A stretch of 7,542 nt of DNA from an uncultured Armatimonadota bacterium (GTDB lineage Bacteria > Armatimonadota > Armatimonadia > Armatimonadales > Armatimonadaceae), in contig CAIRTT010000529.1 of the NCBI GenBank assembly GCA_903881535.1, positions 1 to 7,542 on the forward strand, written 5' to 3'. The notes under the pieces are model-generated. The model had not been told where the DNA came from. It did not search any database and saw nothing but the letters and a program-made list of their open reading frames with translations. This document shows positions 1 to 5,387 of the stretch, in pieces. The position numbers and the translations under genes are program-made. Every line of letters begins with the position of its first letter. Position 1 is the first letter of the stretch.

Positions 1-702
1 TGGGTTGTTATCCCCATTGACAAACTTTGTTCCCAGACCCGTACCTGTAAAGTCCCAGCCGCTGACATCATCGATGTAGCCATTGCCATCGTTGTCGATG
101 CCATCGTTTGCGATTTCACCCGGGTTGACCCAGATGTTGCCTTGGAGATCAGGGTGGCTAAAGTCAATACCCGTGTCGATGATCGCGACGCGGTAGTTTG
201 GATCACCTGTATAGATGTCCCACGCTTCAGGCGCATCGATGTCGTTGTTCGCGGCTTGGTTCATGCCCCAGAGCTGGCTGAACAGTGGGTCATTTGGAAT
301 ACTCTGTCGATAGTATATGTAGTTTGGCTCGATGTAATCCACGGCAGGATTGGACTTCAGCTGCGCGATGGCATCCATAGGGTTACCTGCTACATGGACC
401 ATAGCAAGACCCGGGACGATGGAGTAGGTTCGCATCGCTCCGAGGCCAACCTTACGGCAGATAGCATCACGGGTTGCGGTATCCGATGTGTCCTTAAAAC
501 GGATCAGGACGGTGTGGGCATCGATGTCAACCGGGACCGTCGTCCCTGCTTGACGCATCGCGATGGTGCGTTGTTGCGTTGCTGCATATGGCGAGATGGT
601 TTGTGCTGCGGCATTTCGGCTTGCGGAAAGGGCAACAATTGATGTTGCGGCAAGTGATGTAAACCGGACGGCCCGGCTGGATAATTTCTTATTGTTGGAC
701 AT
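1..702 (-). CDS. Subtilisin-like (peptidase S8) secreted serine protease, N-terminal part
   Basis: Reading the minus strand from the ATG at 702 gives 234 open codons to the window edge, so only the N-terminus is present. Residues 1-33 look like a signal peptide: basic start (NKK, R), hydrophobic stretch, and an AAA|Q-type cleavage region. Residues about 61-130 resemble an I9-like inhibitory propeptide (HTVLIRFK, then VDYIEPNYIY just before the mature domain). The catalytic domain opens near NDPLFSQLWGMNQ. RVAIIDTGID carries the catalytic Asp (D176), and the Asp/Asn/Gly-rich stretch 199-217 (ending DDVSGWDF) and the terminal DNNP are typical of bacterial S8 proteases. The catalytic His and Ser lie outside the window. 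It is likely an exported protease of peptide scavenging or cell-surface processing type. Start choice: an AGGAAG at 721-716 precedes ATG 702. An in-frame ATG at 732 would add 10 codons, but it lies at or above the start point predicted from the TATAAA at 743-738. Confidence 0.93.
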   Translation of the reverse strand, partial: MSNNKKLSSRAVRFTSLAATSIVALSASRNAAAQTISPYAATQQRTIAMRQAGTTVPVDIDAHTVLIRFKDTSDTATRDAICRKVGLGAMRTYSIVPGLAMVHVAGNPMDAIAQLKSNPAVDYIEPNYIYYRQSIPNDPLFSQLWGMNQAANNDIDAPEAWDIYTGDPNYRVAIIDTGIDFSHPDLQGNIWVNPGEIANDGIDNDGNGYIDDVSGWDFTGTGLGTKFVNGDNNP

Positions 703-872
703 GGATGTGTGACGACTTCCTACTGATTTCATGTAAATTTATACTCGTTCTCCCTCGCATTTGTGACAGGTATTGGTGTGATGTTGCCAACATCTCTACT
801 GGTTTTTTACATTTGTAAGTCAAACGCGAAAGGTAAGCGTTGACCGGGTTTGCGGGAGAGTAGAATACGCCT
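703..872. promoter_or_regulatory. Divergent intergenic control region
   Basis: This 170-bp gap separates two divergent genes, so it must hold promoters for both. On the minus strand TATAAA (743-738) is a -10-like hexamer about 36 bp from the protease ATG, without a good -35. On the plus strand TTGACC (840-845) and TAGAAT (861-866) resemble -35/-10 boxes, but the spacer is only 15 bp and the transcript would begin at about the ATG. GGGAGAG (854-860) is a possible ribosome site for the plus-strand gene, 12 nt before its ATG. These promoter assignments are weak; the divergence itself is certain. Confidence 0.5.
780..794. promoter_or_regulatory. Perfect 7+1+7 dyad, possible operator
   Basis: GATGTTG-C-CAACATC is a perfect inverted repeat around one central base. 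It lies near the middle of the divergent intergenic region, upstream of both predicted promoters. Its size and placement suit a site for a dimeric repressor or activator acting on one or both genes. It lacks a T-run, so it is not a terminator. No regulator gene for it is visible, and it does not resemble the TGCAATCGATTGCA sites near 4300. Confidence 0.35.
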
Positions 873-2120
873 ATGAAGCCATCATCCGTGCGGTTGGCAC
901 TGCTGTTTGCGATTGCATTGATCGGATGCGCAATTCTTGTGATGCGTACCGGGATGTTTGGTGGCAAGCCGTCTGATTACAGGAATGCAACCAAACGTCC
1001 TCGCCGCGAGCGCCTCGACACGGCAGCGCTTCCGCATACGACACCAGCCAAGATGACGGGCCGAACGTACATCCGCCGCAATATTCCCGTTCTCGGCATC
1101 GCGCATACCGTCTTCGTGGATGACGCGACTGGGAGATTACAGCTGGTAGCACGACAGAGACTGTCCATGGATGGCAGCTATGAAATCAAGCTTGCAGACA
1201 ATATGCTGGCATCCTTTGCTGGAATATTGATCGAGCTTCCTGGGCATGGATTTACATTTTTGGACCGTGATACGTGTAAGAAACCCGATGTCGATATCCA
1301 GCTCGTGTTTACGGACATCCCGGATTTCAATCCCAAAGATGGAAGTCTTGCACTGTTGGTGGATGGCCTGTTTCCACTGGATCTAACTCCACTGATTGCA
1401 AAGTGGACGCCTGTTTTCCAGCAAAGGCTTGGTGCGCTCCCGGGAGCGACACTTTTGCGCACCACTGCCGACAATAAAGGTTGTTACTTTCAGACTGGAC
1501 TGACGAGTGGAAAGCTGCGGAAGATCTCCGGGCGGGTCACAGATGCTAAAGGCAAGCCGATCGCTGCGAATATGGCCATTTGGATGGGGAAGCGCATCTC
1601 AGGACCAGGACTCCTGAACGTTGCATCTTCGCAGGATGGAACATTCAACTTTGAAATCGATTCTGCGGCAAGTGTGTCCATAAGTGTTTGGGATCCAGTC
1701 CATCACGTGGTTTCAGAGCCGAAATACATCCCAGGTGATACGGTCACGCTCATTGCAAAACCTGCAGGACTTGCGGATGTTGTTGTAACCGAGGGTGGTT
1801 CGGGTGAGCCGGTTCAGGGATTGATTTTTGATGTTGAGCGGCAAGCCGATATGTACAACGGAAATCGCAAGCCCACGATGCAAGGTGATGTTACTGGTTC
1901 TCGGATGACCGATCCCTCTGGCCATGCGCGTTTGTTGCTTCCTGTGGGAAGCTATGCACTCGTTGTACGCGATGCGACGACGAAGGGTGGAGAACGTTGG
2001 GAGCTTCCTATCCGTCGCGTATCGGTCAAACCTGCTGGGCCTGCCGTGCGGGTGCAGCTCCGTGCTACCCAGATGCGCTCACGTATTCTCATCCCGGTAC
2101 AGGGCATTGACCCAAAATAG
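873..2120 (+). CDS. Exported/anchored protein with carboxypeptidase-regulatory-like domain, function unknown
   Basis: A 415-residue protein that I cannot assign to a named family over its full length. Residues 8-24 form one hydrophobic segment after a short basic start. L16-I17-G18-C19 fits a lipobox, so it could be a lipoprotein, but the hydrophobic run continues past the Cys (AILVM), which suits a signal anchor equally well. Residues about 60-210 form an unassigned domain with two Cys (C135, C204) that might pair outside the cytoplasm. Residues 217-295 open with KISGRVTDAKGKPIAAN, the typical start of a carboxypeptidase-regulatory-like beta-sandwich. Residues about 300-398 look like a second such sandwich (SGEPVQGLIFDV, then DPSGHARLLLPVGSYALVV). 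Such domains usually act in surface adhesion or display. It leads a likely three-gene unit, with the HPP gene starting 36 nt after its stop. GGGAGAG at 854-860 is the likely ribosome site, with rather long spacing. Confidence 0.85.
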   Translation: MKPSSVRLALLFAIALIGCAILVMRTGMFGGKPSDYRNATKRPRRERLDTAALPHTTPAKMTGRTYIRRNIPVLGIAHTVFVDDATGRLQLVARQRLSMDGSYEIKLADNMLASFAGILIELPGHGFTFLDRDTCKKPDVDIQLVFTDIPDFNPKDGSLALLVDGLFPLDLTPLIAKWTPVFQQRLGALPGATLLRTTADNKGCYFQTGLTSGKLRKISGRVTDAKGKPIAANMAIWMGKRISGPGLLNVASSQDGTFNFEIDSAASVSISVWDPVHHVVSEPKYIPGDTVTLIAKPAGLADVVVTEGGSGEPVQGLIFDVERQADMYNGNRKPTMQGDVTGSRMTDPSGHARLLLPVGSYALVVRDATTKGGERWELPIRRVSVKPAGPAVRVQLRATQMRSRILIPVQGIDPK

Positions 2121-2156
2121 CTGCCTGCTGTTCGTGATCCGAGTAGGAAACGATTT

Positions 2157-2678
2157 GTGAATATATCGCGCATTGTTACTGCCTACGCCACATTGAAACC
2201 TTTGCAGATGTCAGTCCTTGCAGCGGCGTGTGCTGGCCTGTCTATTGGAGCCATTGGATTTGCGACAAGTCAGCTGATGCGTGGCGGAACGCCTGCCGTG
2301 GTTGCTAGCATGGGTGCGGCGGCGGTGATTGTGTTTCAGTTTCCGCAGAGCCCAGCGGCGCGTGTCTGGCCCATACTGGGAGGCCATTTGATCTCGGCAC
2401 TGATCGGGGTGACGGTGTCCCAGCTCATACCTGACCGGATGCTCGCAGGCGGGGTCGCGGTTGGGTTGTCCCTTTTGGCGATGGCTGTGCTTCGCTGCAT
2501 GCATCCTCCCGGAGGTGGAACAGCGCTGGTTGCCGTTTTAGGTGGCGCTGTGATTCAGGATGCTGGTTACCGATTTGTACTGTTCCCAACATTTATCAAT
2601 GCCTTATTGCTTGCCGTCTTCGCGAGTGTCTTTGTGCGCTTGACTGCAAAGCCTTCAGACGACAATTTAGTGCGGTAA
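2157..2678 (+). CDS. HPP family integral membrane protein
   Basis: A 173-residue, very hydrophobic protein with about five membrane segments (roughly 18-38, 48-62, 73-91, 97-113, 141-162). It shows the hallmarks of the HPP family: the His-Pro-Pro motif at 116-118 (RCMHPPGGGTAL), the MGAAAVIVFQFPQSPAA stretch at 52-68 and GGHLISALIGV at 75-85. The family is widespread in bacteria, and cyanobacterial and plastid members have been linked to nitrite transport. Whether this one moves an anion is not shown by the sequence, and no nitrogen-assimilation genes are nearby. The start is GTG, chosen because AGGA (2145-2148) lies 8 nt upstream and no ATG precedes the first membrane segment. It sits 36 nt after the preceding gene and about 40 nt before the acyltransferase, so co-transcription is likely. 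Confidence 0.9.
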   Translation: MNISRIVTAYATLKPLQMSVLAAACAGLSIGAIGFATSQLMRGGTPAVVASMGAAAVIVFQFPQSPAARVWPILGGHLISALIGVTVSQLIPDRMLAGGVAVGLSLLAMAVLRCMHPPGGGTALVAVLGGAVIQDAGYRFVLFPTFINALLLAVFASVFVRLTAKPSDDNLVR

Positions 2679-2719
2679 TCCTAACCAAATCCGCAATGAA
2701 CCCGTGGTACATTCGCGGA

Positions 2720-3847
2720 ATGAGCACTGTTGCAACCGCAAAGATGTCGCCAAAGGACAGGGTACTTTCCATTGATGCCCTCCGTGGCTTTGATATGTTT
2801 TGGATTATCGGCGGCGCGAGCTTCCTTGAGGCAATCGGTGCCCGGTGGCCGAGCAAGATCATGGATGAAGTCGTCGCCCAGTTCTGTAGCCACGTAGAGT
2901 GGGCAGGCTTTCGCTTCCATGACTGTATTTTCCCGCTGTTCCTCTTCATTATCGGAGCCACTCTTCCGTATTCGATCGGACGACGGATGGAGGCTGGGGA
3001 TTCAAAAGCATCCCTAGTCCGGAAAATCATCACCCGCTTTGCCTGGCTGACGTTCTTTGGCCTCCTCATCAATGGCCTTACCAAGCTTGAGCCATGGAGT
3101 GACTTGCGCCTCTTTGGTGTTCTCCAACGTCAGGCATTTGGCTATCTCGGCGCGGCGCTGATTTACCTCTACACAAAGCCAAAAGCCCAAGCCCTTGTGA
3201 CGATTTGTATCTTGCTTGGGTACGCGGCGGTTCTACGATTTGTGCCTGTCCCTGGCTATCCGCTGGGTTCCTTCGATGAAGCAGGCAATGTTGCAAACTA
3301 CTTCGACCGGCTGATGCTGGAACCCGGTCAACTCTATAAAGAATATGGCGATCCTGAGGGTCCTCTATCCAATATTCCATCCGTTGCAACGGCTTTGCTG
3401 GGCTTGCTTGCTGGAACGTACATCAAGAAGAGCTCTGACAACGGCACGCGCAAGGCCGCGTTGCTTGTTGGTTCCGGTTTGCTGATGTTCACCACCGGAT
3501 GGATTTGGAACATCTGGCTACCCGTGGTCAAGAAAATCTGGACAAGCTCGTTTGTGCTGGTTGCAGGCGGCTTAAGTCTGGTGCTGCTAGGGGTGTTCTA
3601 TTACATCCTGGATGTACGTAAATGGACGAAGGGCTCCGTGTTCTGGGTTGTGATCGGAGCGAATGCGATCACGGCGTACATGGGGACACACATTGTCGAC
3701 TTTGACGACATTTCGAACAACTTTGTCCGTGGCTTGATGACGCATTTTCCACTTTACAAGGACATTTTCCTGAGTGGCGGCGCGCTCATCTTTGTGATGC
3801 TTACGCTGTGGGGACTGTACAAAAAGGATGTCTTCCTGCGGGTTTAG
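2720..3847 (+). CDS. DUF5009 / heparan-alpha-glucosaminide N-acetyltransferase-like membrane acyltransferase
   Basis: A polytopic protein of 375 residues with about ten hydrophobic segments, full length for the family. N-terminal SIDALRGFDMFWIIGG (17-32) is the family signature. H58 in SHVEWAGF lines up with the active-site His of human HGSNAT, followed by D68 in HDCIFPLFLFIIG. The C-terminus LYKKDVFLRV is also typical. The human enzyme takes acetyl from acetyl-CoA on one membrane face and passes it to a terminal glucosamine on the other. Bacterial members probably acylate a surface or breakdown glycan, but the substrate here is unknown. Start: ATG 2720 gives the usual short lead before the signature. 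ATG 2696 would add eight residues (MNPWYIRG). Neither has a convincing ribosome site, so the start is uncertain. The last 24 codons are repeated twice downstream. Confidence 0.92.
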   Translation: MSTVATAKMSPKDRVLSIDALRGFDMFWIIGGASFLEAIGARWPSKIMDEVVAQFCSHVEWAGFRFHDCIFPLFLFIIGATLPYSIGRRMEAGDSKASLVRKIITRFAWLTFFGLLINGLTKLEPWSDLRLFGVLQRQAFGYLGAALIYLYTKPKAQALVTICILLGYAAVLRFVPVPGYPLGSFDEAGNVANYFDRLMLEPGQLYKEYGDPEGPLSNIPSVATALLGLLAGTYIKKSSDNGTRKAALLVGSGLLMFTTGWIWNIWLPVVKKIWTSSFVLVAGGLSLVLLGVFYYILDVRKWTKGSVFWVVIGANAITAYMGTHIVDFDDISNNFVRGLMTHFPLYKDIFLSGGALIFVMLTLWGLYKKDVFLRV

Positions 3848-3869
3848 CGACAGGGGGTTAGTTAGAAAG

Positions 3870-3901
3870 AAAGCCGCTCAGGGTGACCCGTGCGGCTTTT
3901 T
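3870..3901 (+). terminator. Intrinsic terminator T1 of the HPP/acyltransferase operon
   Basis: AAAGCCGC (3870-3877) pairs with GCGGCTTT (3892-3899), with an inner GGG-TGA-CCC hairpin (3881-3889). A five-T run at 3897-3901 follows, and a second TTTTT comes soon after. It begins 23 nt after the acyltransferase stop, the normal place for an operon end. Confidence 0.88.
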
Positions 3902-3927
3902 GGGTTTTTGGATTGCTACGTTTTGGG

Positions 3928-4003
3928 GAGCGGCGGTGCACTCATCTTTGTGATGCTTACGCTGTGGGGACTGTACAAAAAGGATGTCTTCCTGCGGGTT
4001 TAG
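3928..4003 (+). pseudogene. Orphan 3' gene tail, copy 2
   Basis: This repeats the last 24 codons plus stop of the acyltransferase gene. All three base differences from the intact gene are silent (AGT/AGC, GGC/GGT, GCG/GCA), so it still reads SGGALIFVMLTLWGLYKKDV and on to the stop. No credible start codon with a ribosome site precedes it, and stop codons in the same frame (TAG, TGA) separate it from the real gene, so I treat it as an untranslated gene fragment. Confidence 0.85.
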
Positions 4004-4026
4004 CGTTTGGCTGGTTATTTTAGATG

Positions 4027-4057
4027 AAGCCGCTCGGGGTGACCTGGGCGGCTTTTT
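4027..4057 (+). terminator. Intrinsic terminator T2
   Basis: AAGCCGCTC (4027-4035) pairs with GGGCGGCTT (4046-4054), giving 9 bp with one G-T pair. The loop is GGGGTGACCT and a T-run lies at 4053-4057. It is the second terminator in the array, 156 bp after T1, and is slightly stronger at the stem base than T1. Confidence 0.85.
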
Positions 4058-4083
4058 GGGTTTTTGGATTGCTACGTTTTGGG

Positions 4084-4159
4084 GAGCGGCGGCGCGCTCA
4101 TCTTTGTGATGCTTACGCTGTGGGGATTGTACAAAAAGGATGTCGTCCTGCGGGTTTAG
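4084..4159 (+). pseudogene. Orphan 3' gene tail, copy 3
   Basis: This is the third copy of the acyltransferase tail. Relative to the intact gene it has two silent changes (AGT/AGC, CTG/TTG) and one replacement (TTC to GTC, Phe to Val, giving KKDVVLRV). It retains the stop codon and lacks an upstream start. It is an untranslated gene fragment, like copy 2. Confidence 0.85.
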
Positions 4160-4182
4160 CGTTTGGCTGGTTATTTTAGATG

Positions 4183-4213
4183 AAGCCGCTCGGGGTGACC
4201 TGGGCGGCTTTTT
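4183..4213 (+). terminator. Intrinsic terminator T3
   Basis: This is identical in stem and loop to T2 (stem 4183-4191 with 4202-4210, T-run 4209-4213). It is the last terminator before the lacI-type promoter. After 4215 the sequence departs from the repeat, which marks the array's end. Confidence 0.85.
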
Positions 4214-4271
4214 GGTTTCTCTTTAAAGCTCCTCTATCCAAATGGAGTTACTTTTACTGCAAATATTGCTA

Positions 4272-4285
4272 TGCAATCGATTGCA
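4272..4285. promoter_or_regulatory. Operator O1, perfect palindrome TGCAATCGATTGCA
   Basis: A perfect 14-bp palindrome with a central CpG step, the shape expected for LacI-family operators. An identical copy lies 32 bp downstream. It lies upstream of the predicted promoter, centred near -60. An imperfect relative, GCAAATATTGC (4259-4269), and an overlapping half-site, TGCAATC (4283-4289), flank it. Confidence 0.85.
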
Positions 4286-4302
4286 ATCGCAGTTGATACC
4301 TA

Positions 4303-4331
4303 TTGCAATCGATTGCAGGACTGTGTATATA
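4303..4331 (+). promoter_or_regulatory. Sigma70-type promoter of the lacI-GH5 operon
   Basis: TTGCAA (4303-4308) and TATATA (4326-4331) are separated by exactly 17 bp. Transcription would begin near 4338, only about 8 nt before the regulator's ATG, giving a nearly leaderless message. That fits the lack of a clear ribosome site there. The -35 box and spacer lie within operator O2. Confidence 0.7.
4304..4317. promoter_or_regulatory. Operator O2, perfect palindrome TGCAATCGATTGCA
   Basis: Identical to O1 and centred 32 bp from it, about three helical turns, so both sites face the same side of the DNA. It overlaps the -35 box and spacer of the predicted promoter, a position where a bound repressor would block RNA polymerase. 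A further half-site, GATTGCA (4332-4338), lies 21 bp on, over the predicted transcription start. Confidence 0.88.
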
Positions 4332-4345
4332 GATTGCAGAGTCAT

Positions 4346-5368
4346 ATGTTAAAACTGGAAGACATCGCGAAACTCGCCGGAGTATCCCACTCAACGGTCT
4401 CACGCGCCCTCGCCGGGAGCACTCTGGTGAATCGTGCGACACGCGAACGCATCGAGGCAATCGCAAATGACCATGGCTATCAGGTCAATCAGGTCGCCCG
4501 AAACCTAAAGCTTCAACACACCAATACCATTGGCCTCATCGCTCCTGAACTCTCAAATCCGTACTACCCAAAGCTCGTACAGTCCATCGCCAATTGTGTT
4601 GGTGATTCCGGATACTCACTCCAGCTGCATCTCAGCGGCAAAGATCAGGAAAATGAGCTTAACAGTCTAATCAATCTACGAAACAACCGGGTGGATGGCA
4701 TTTTGCTCGTTACGGGAGAACATGGCCTGGTAGCTTCTGAGTACGCTGCAGGACTTCATAAATCAGGGATGCCCATTGTGTTTATGGGGTGGTTCCCTGG
4801 TGCTGAAGACTTTGATTTTGTAACCGGTGATGATGCGGATGGCGCACGCCAGATCGCCCGGCATCTCCTCGAACTTGGCCATAAAAACATTGCTGTTATC
4901 GGTAAAACCGTCCATCGTGGACCATTTGACAGAACCACAGTTTTCATCAATGAAGTCGCGCAGGGTGGTGTAGTCATTGATATTGGTAACCGTTATGAGA
5001 TCACCTCTGAACAGGATGTAATTCTTGCAGTCAAGCAGCTGCTTCAAACAGAACCACGCCCGACGGCGATCTTCGCCTATCAGGATTCGATTGCGATGGT
5101 CGTTTGCAAGGAGCTCCACGCTGCCGGATTACGCGTTCCTGATGACATTTCCGTCATCGGATTTGATGACCTTGATATCGCATCTTTTGTTTCGCCAGCA
5201 CTGACGACGGTTGGCTGCCATATTGATGCGATGGCTCATGCTTTTGTCAACCGCTTGACCGACCGGATAAGCGGTGGGTCAGCTGCCGCTCAGCCAACGG
5301 GCATCGTCGTTCCAACCGTCCTCATTCCCCGCCAATCGAGCGGGAACACACCTCTAAAACCACGCTAA
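4346..5368 (+). CDS. LacI-family transcriptional regulator, probable repressor of itself and the GH5 gene
   Basis: A 340-residue protein of usual LacI length. Residues 4-25 form the helix-turn-helix (LEDIAKLAGVSHSTVSRALA). A51-R52-N53-L54 is the hinge helix, whose Leu inserts at the central CpG of LacI-type operators, matching O1 and O2. TIGLIAPELSNPYYPKL (61-77) opens the sugar-binding-protein-like sensor domain. PTAIFAYQDSIA and VIGFDDLDIASFVSPALTTV are typical later motifs of that domain. The effector is unknown; a cello- or beta-gluco-oligosaccharide is inferred from the GH5 gene 19 nt downstream. Start: ATG 4346 begins directly at the helix-turn-helix as is usual. The in-frame ATG at 4271 would add 25 residues read straight through both operators and the promoter, so it is rejected. 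Autoregulation is strongly suggested by O1/O2. Confidence 0.95.
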   Translation: MLKLEDIAKLAGVSHSTVSRALAGSTLVNRATRERIEAIANDHGYQVNQVARNLKLQHTNTIGLIAPELSNPYYPKLVQSIANCVGDSGYSLQLHLSGKDQENELNSLINLRNNRVDGILLVTGEHGLVASEYAAGLHKSGMPIVFMGWFPGAEDFDFVTGDDADGARQIARHLLELGHKNIAVIGKTVHRGPFDRTTVFINEVAQGGVVIDIGNRYEITSEQDVILAVKQLLQTEPRPTAIFAYQDSIAMVVCKELHAAGLRVPDDISVIGFDDLDIASFVSPALTTVGCHIDAMAHAFVNRLTDRISGGSAAAQPTGIVVPTVLIPRQSSGNTPLKPR

Positions 5369-5387
5369 ACACATCACGGGAGATTCC

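Larger units (their letters stand above)
3772..4215 (+). repeat. Tandem repeat, period 156 bp, 2.85 copies: gene tail + stop + terminator
   Basis: Three units lie at 3772-3927, 3928-4083 and 4084-4215 (the last shorter). Corresponding landmarks are exactly 156 bp apart: CTCATC at 3785/3941/4097, the TAG stop at 3845/4001/4157 and the terminator stem at 3871/4027/4183. Unit 1 begins inside the acyltransferase gene. Tail parts (75 nt with stop) differ at only 3 positions between copies 1 and 2, 3 between 1 and 3, and 4 between 2 and 3. Stop-to-terminator spacers are identical in copies 2 and 3 but clearly different in copy 1, although equally long (23 nt). The TTGGATTGCTACGTTTTGG linker follows units 1 and 2 only. 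Apart from the array, the gene-free stretch 3848-4257 holds nothing else I can see. Confidence 0.95.

Noticed and set aside
142..642. 166-codon plus-strand open frame
   Set aside because: It lies antisense to the S8 protease, whose minus-strand frame has a signal peptide, propeptide and catalytic Asp motif. The plus frame has no family resemblance.
2596..3084. 162-codon minus-strand open frame
   Set aside because: It is antisense to the HPP and DUF5009 genes, which are both well supported. Its sequence is Arg/Ser-rich shadow type.
3890..4003. Possible 37-codon peptide from GTG 3890 through tail copy 2
   Set aside because: The start lies inside the terminator stem region with no ribosome site, so translation is unlikely. 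It was kept only as a question under the spacer/tail finding.
3772..4215. CRISPR array or insertion-sequence remnant
   Set aside because: Units are 156 bp with no short repeat/unique spacer pattern, no terminal inverted repeats, no target-site duplication and no transposase. The content is the neighbouring gene's own 3' end.
4271..4345. N-terminal extension of the LacI-type gene from ATG 4271 (25 extra residues)
   Set aside because: It would be translated through both palindromes and the promoter, LacI proteins begin right at the helix-turn-helix, and ATG 4346 does exactly that.
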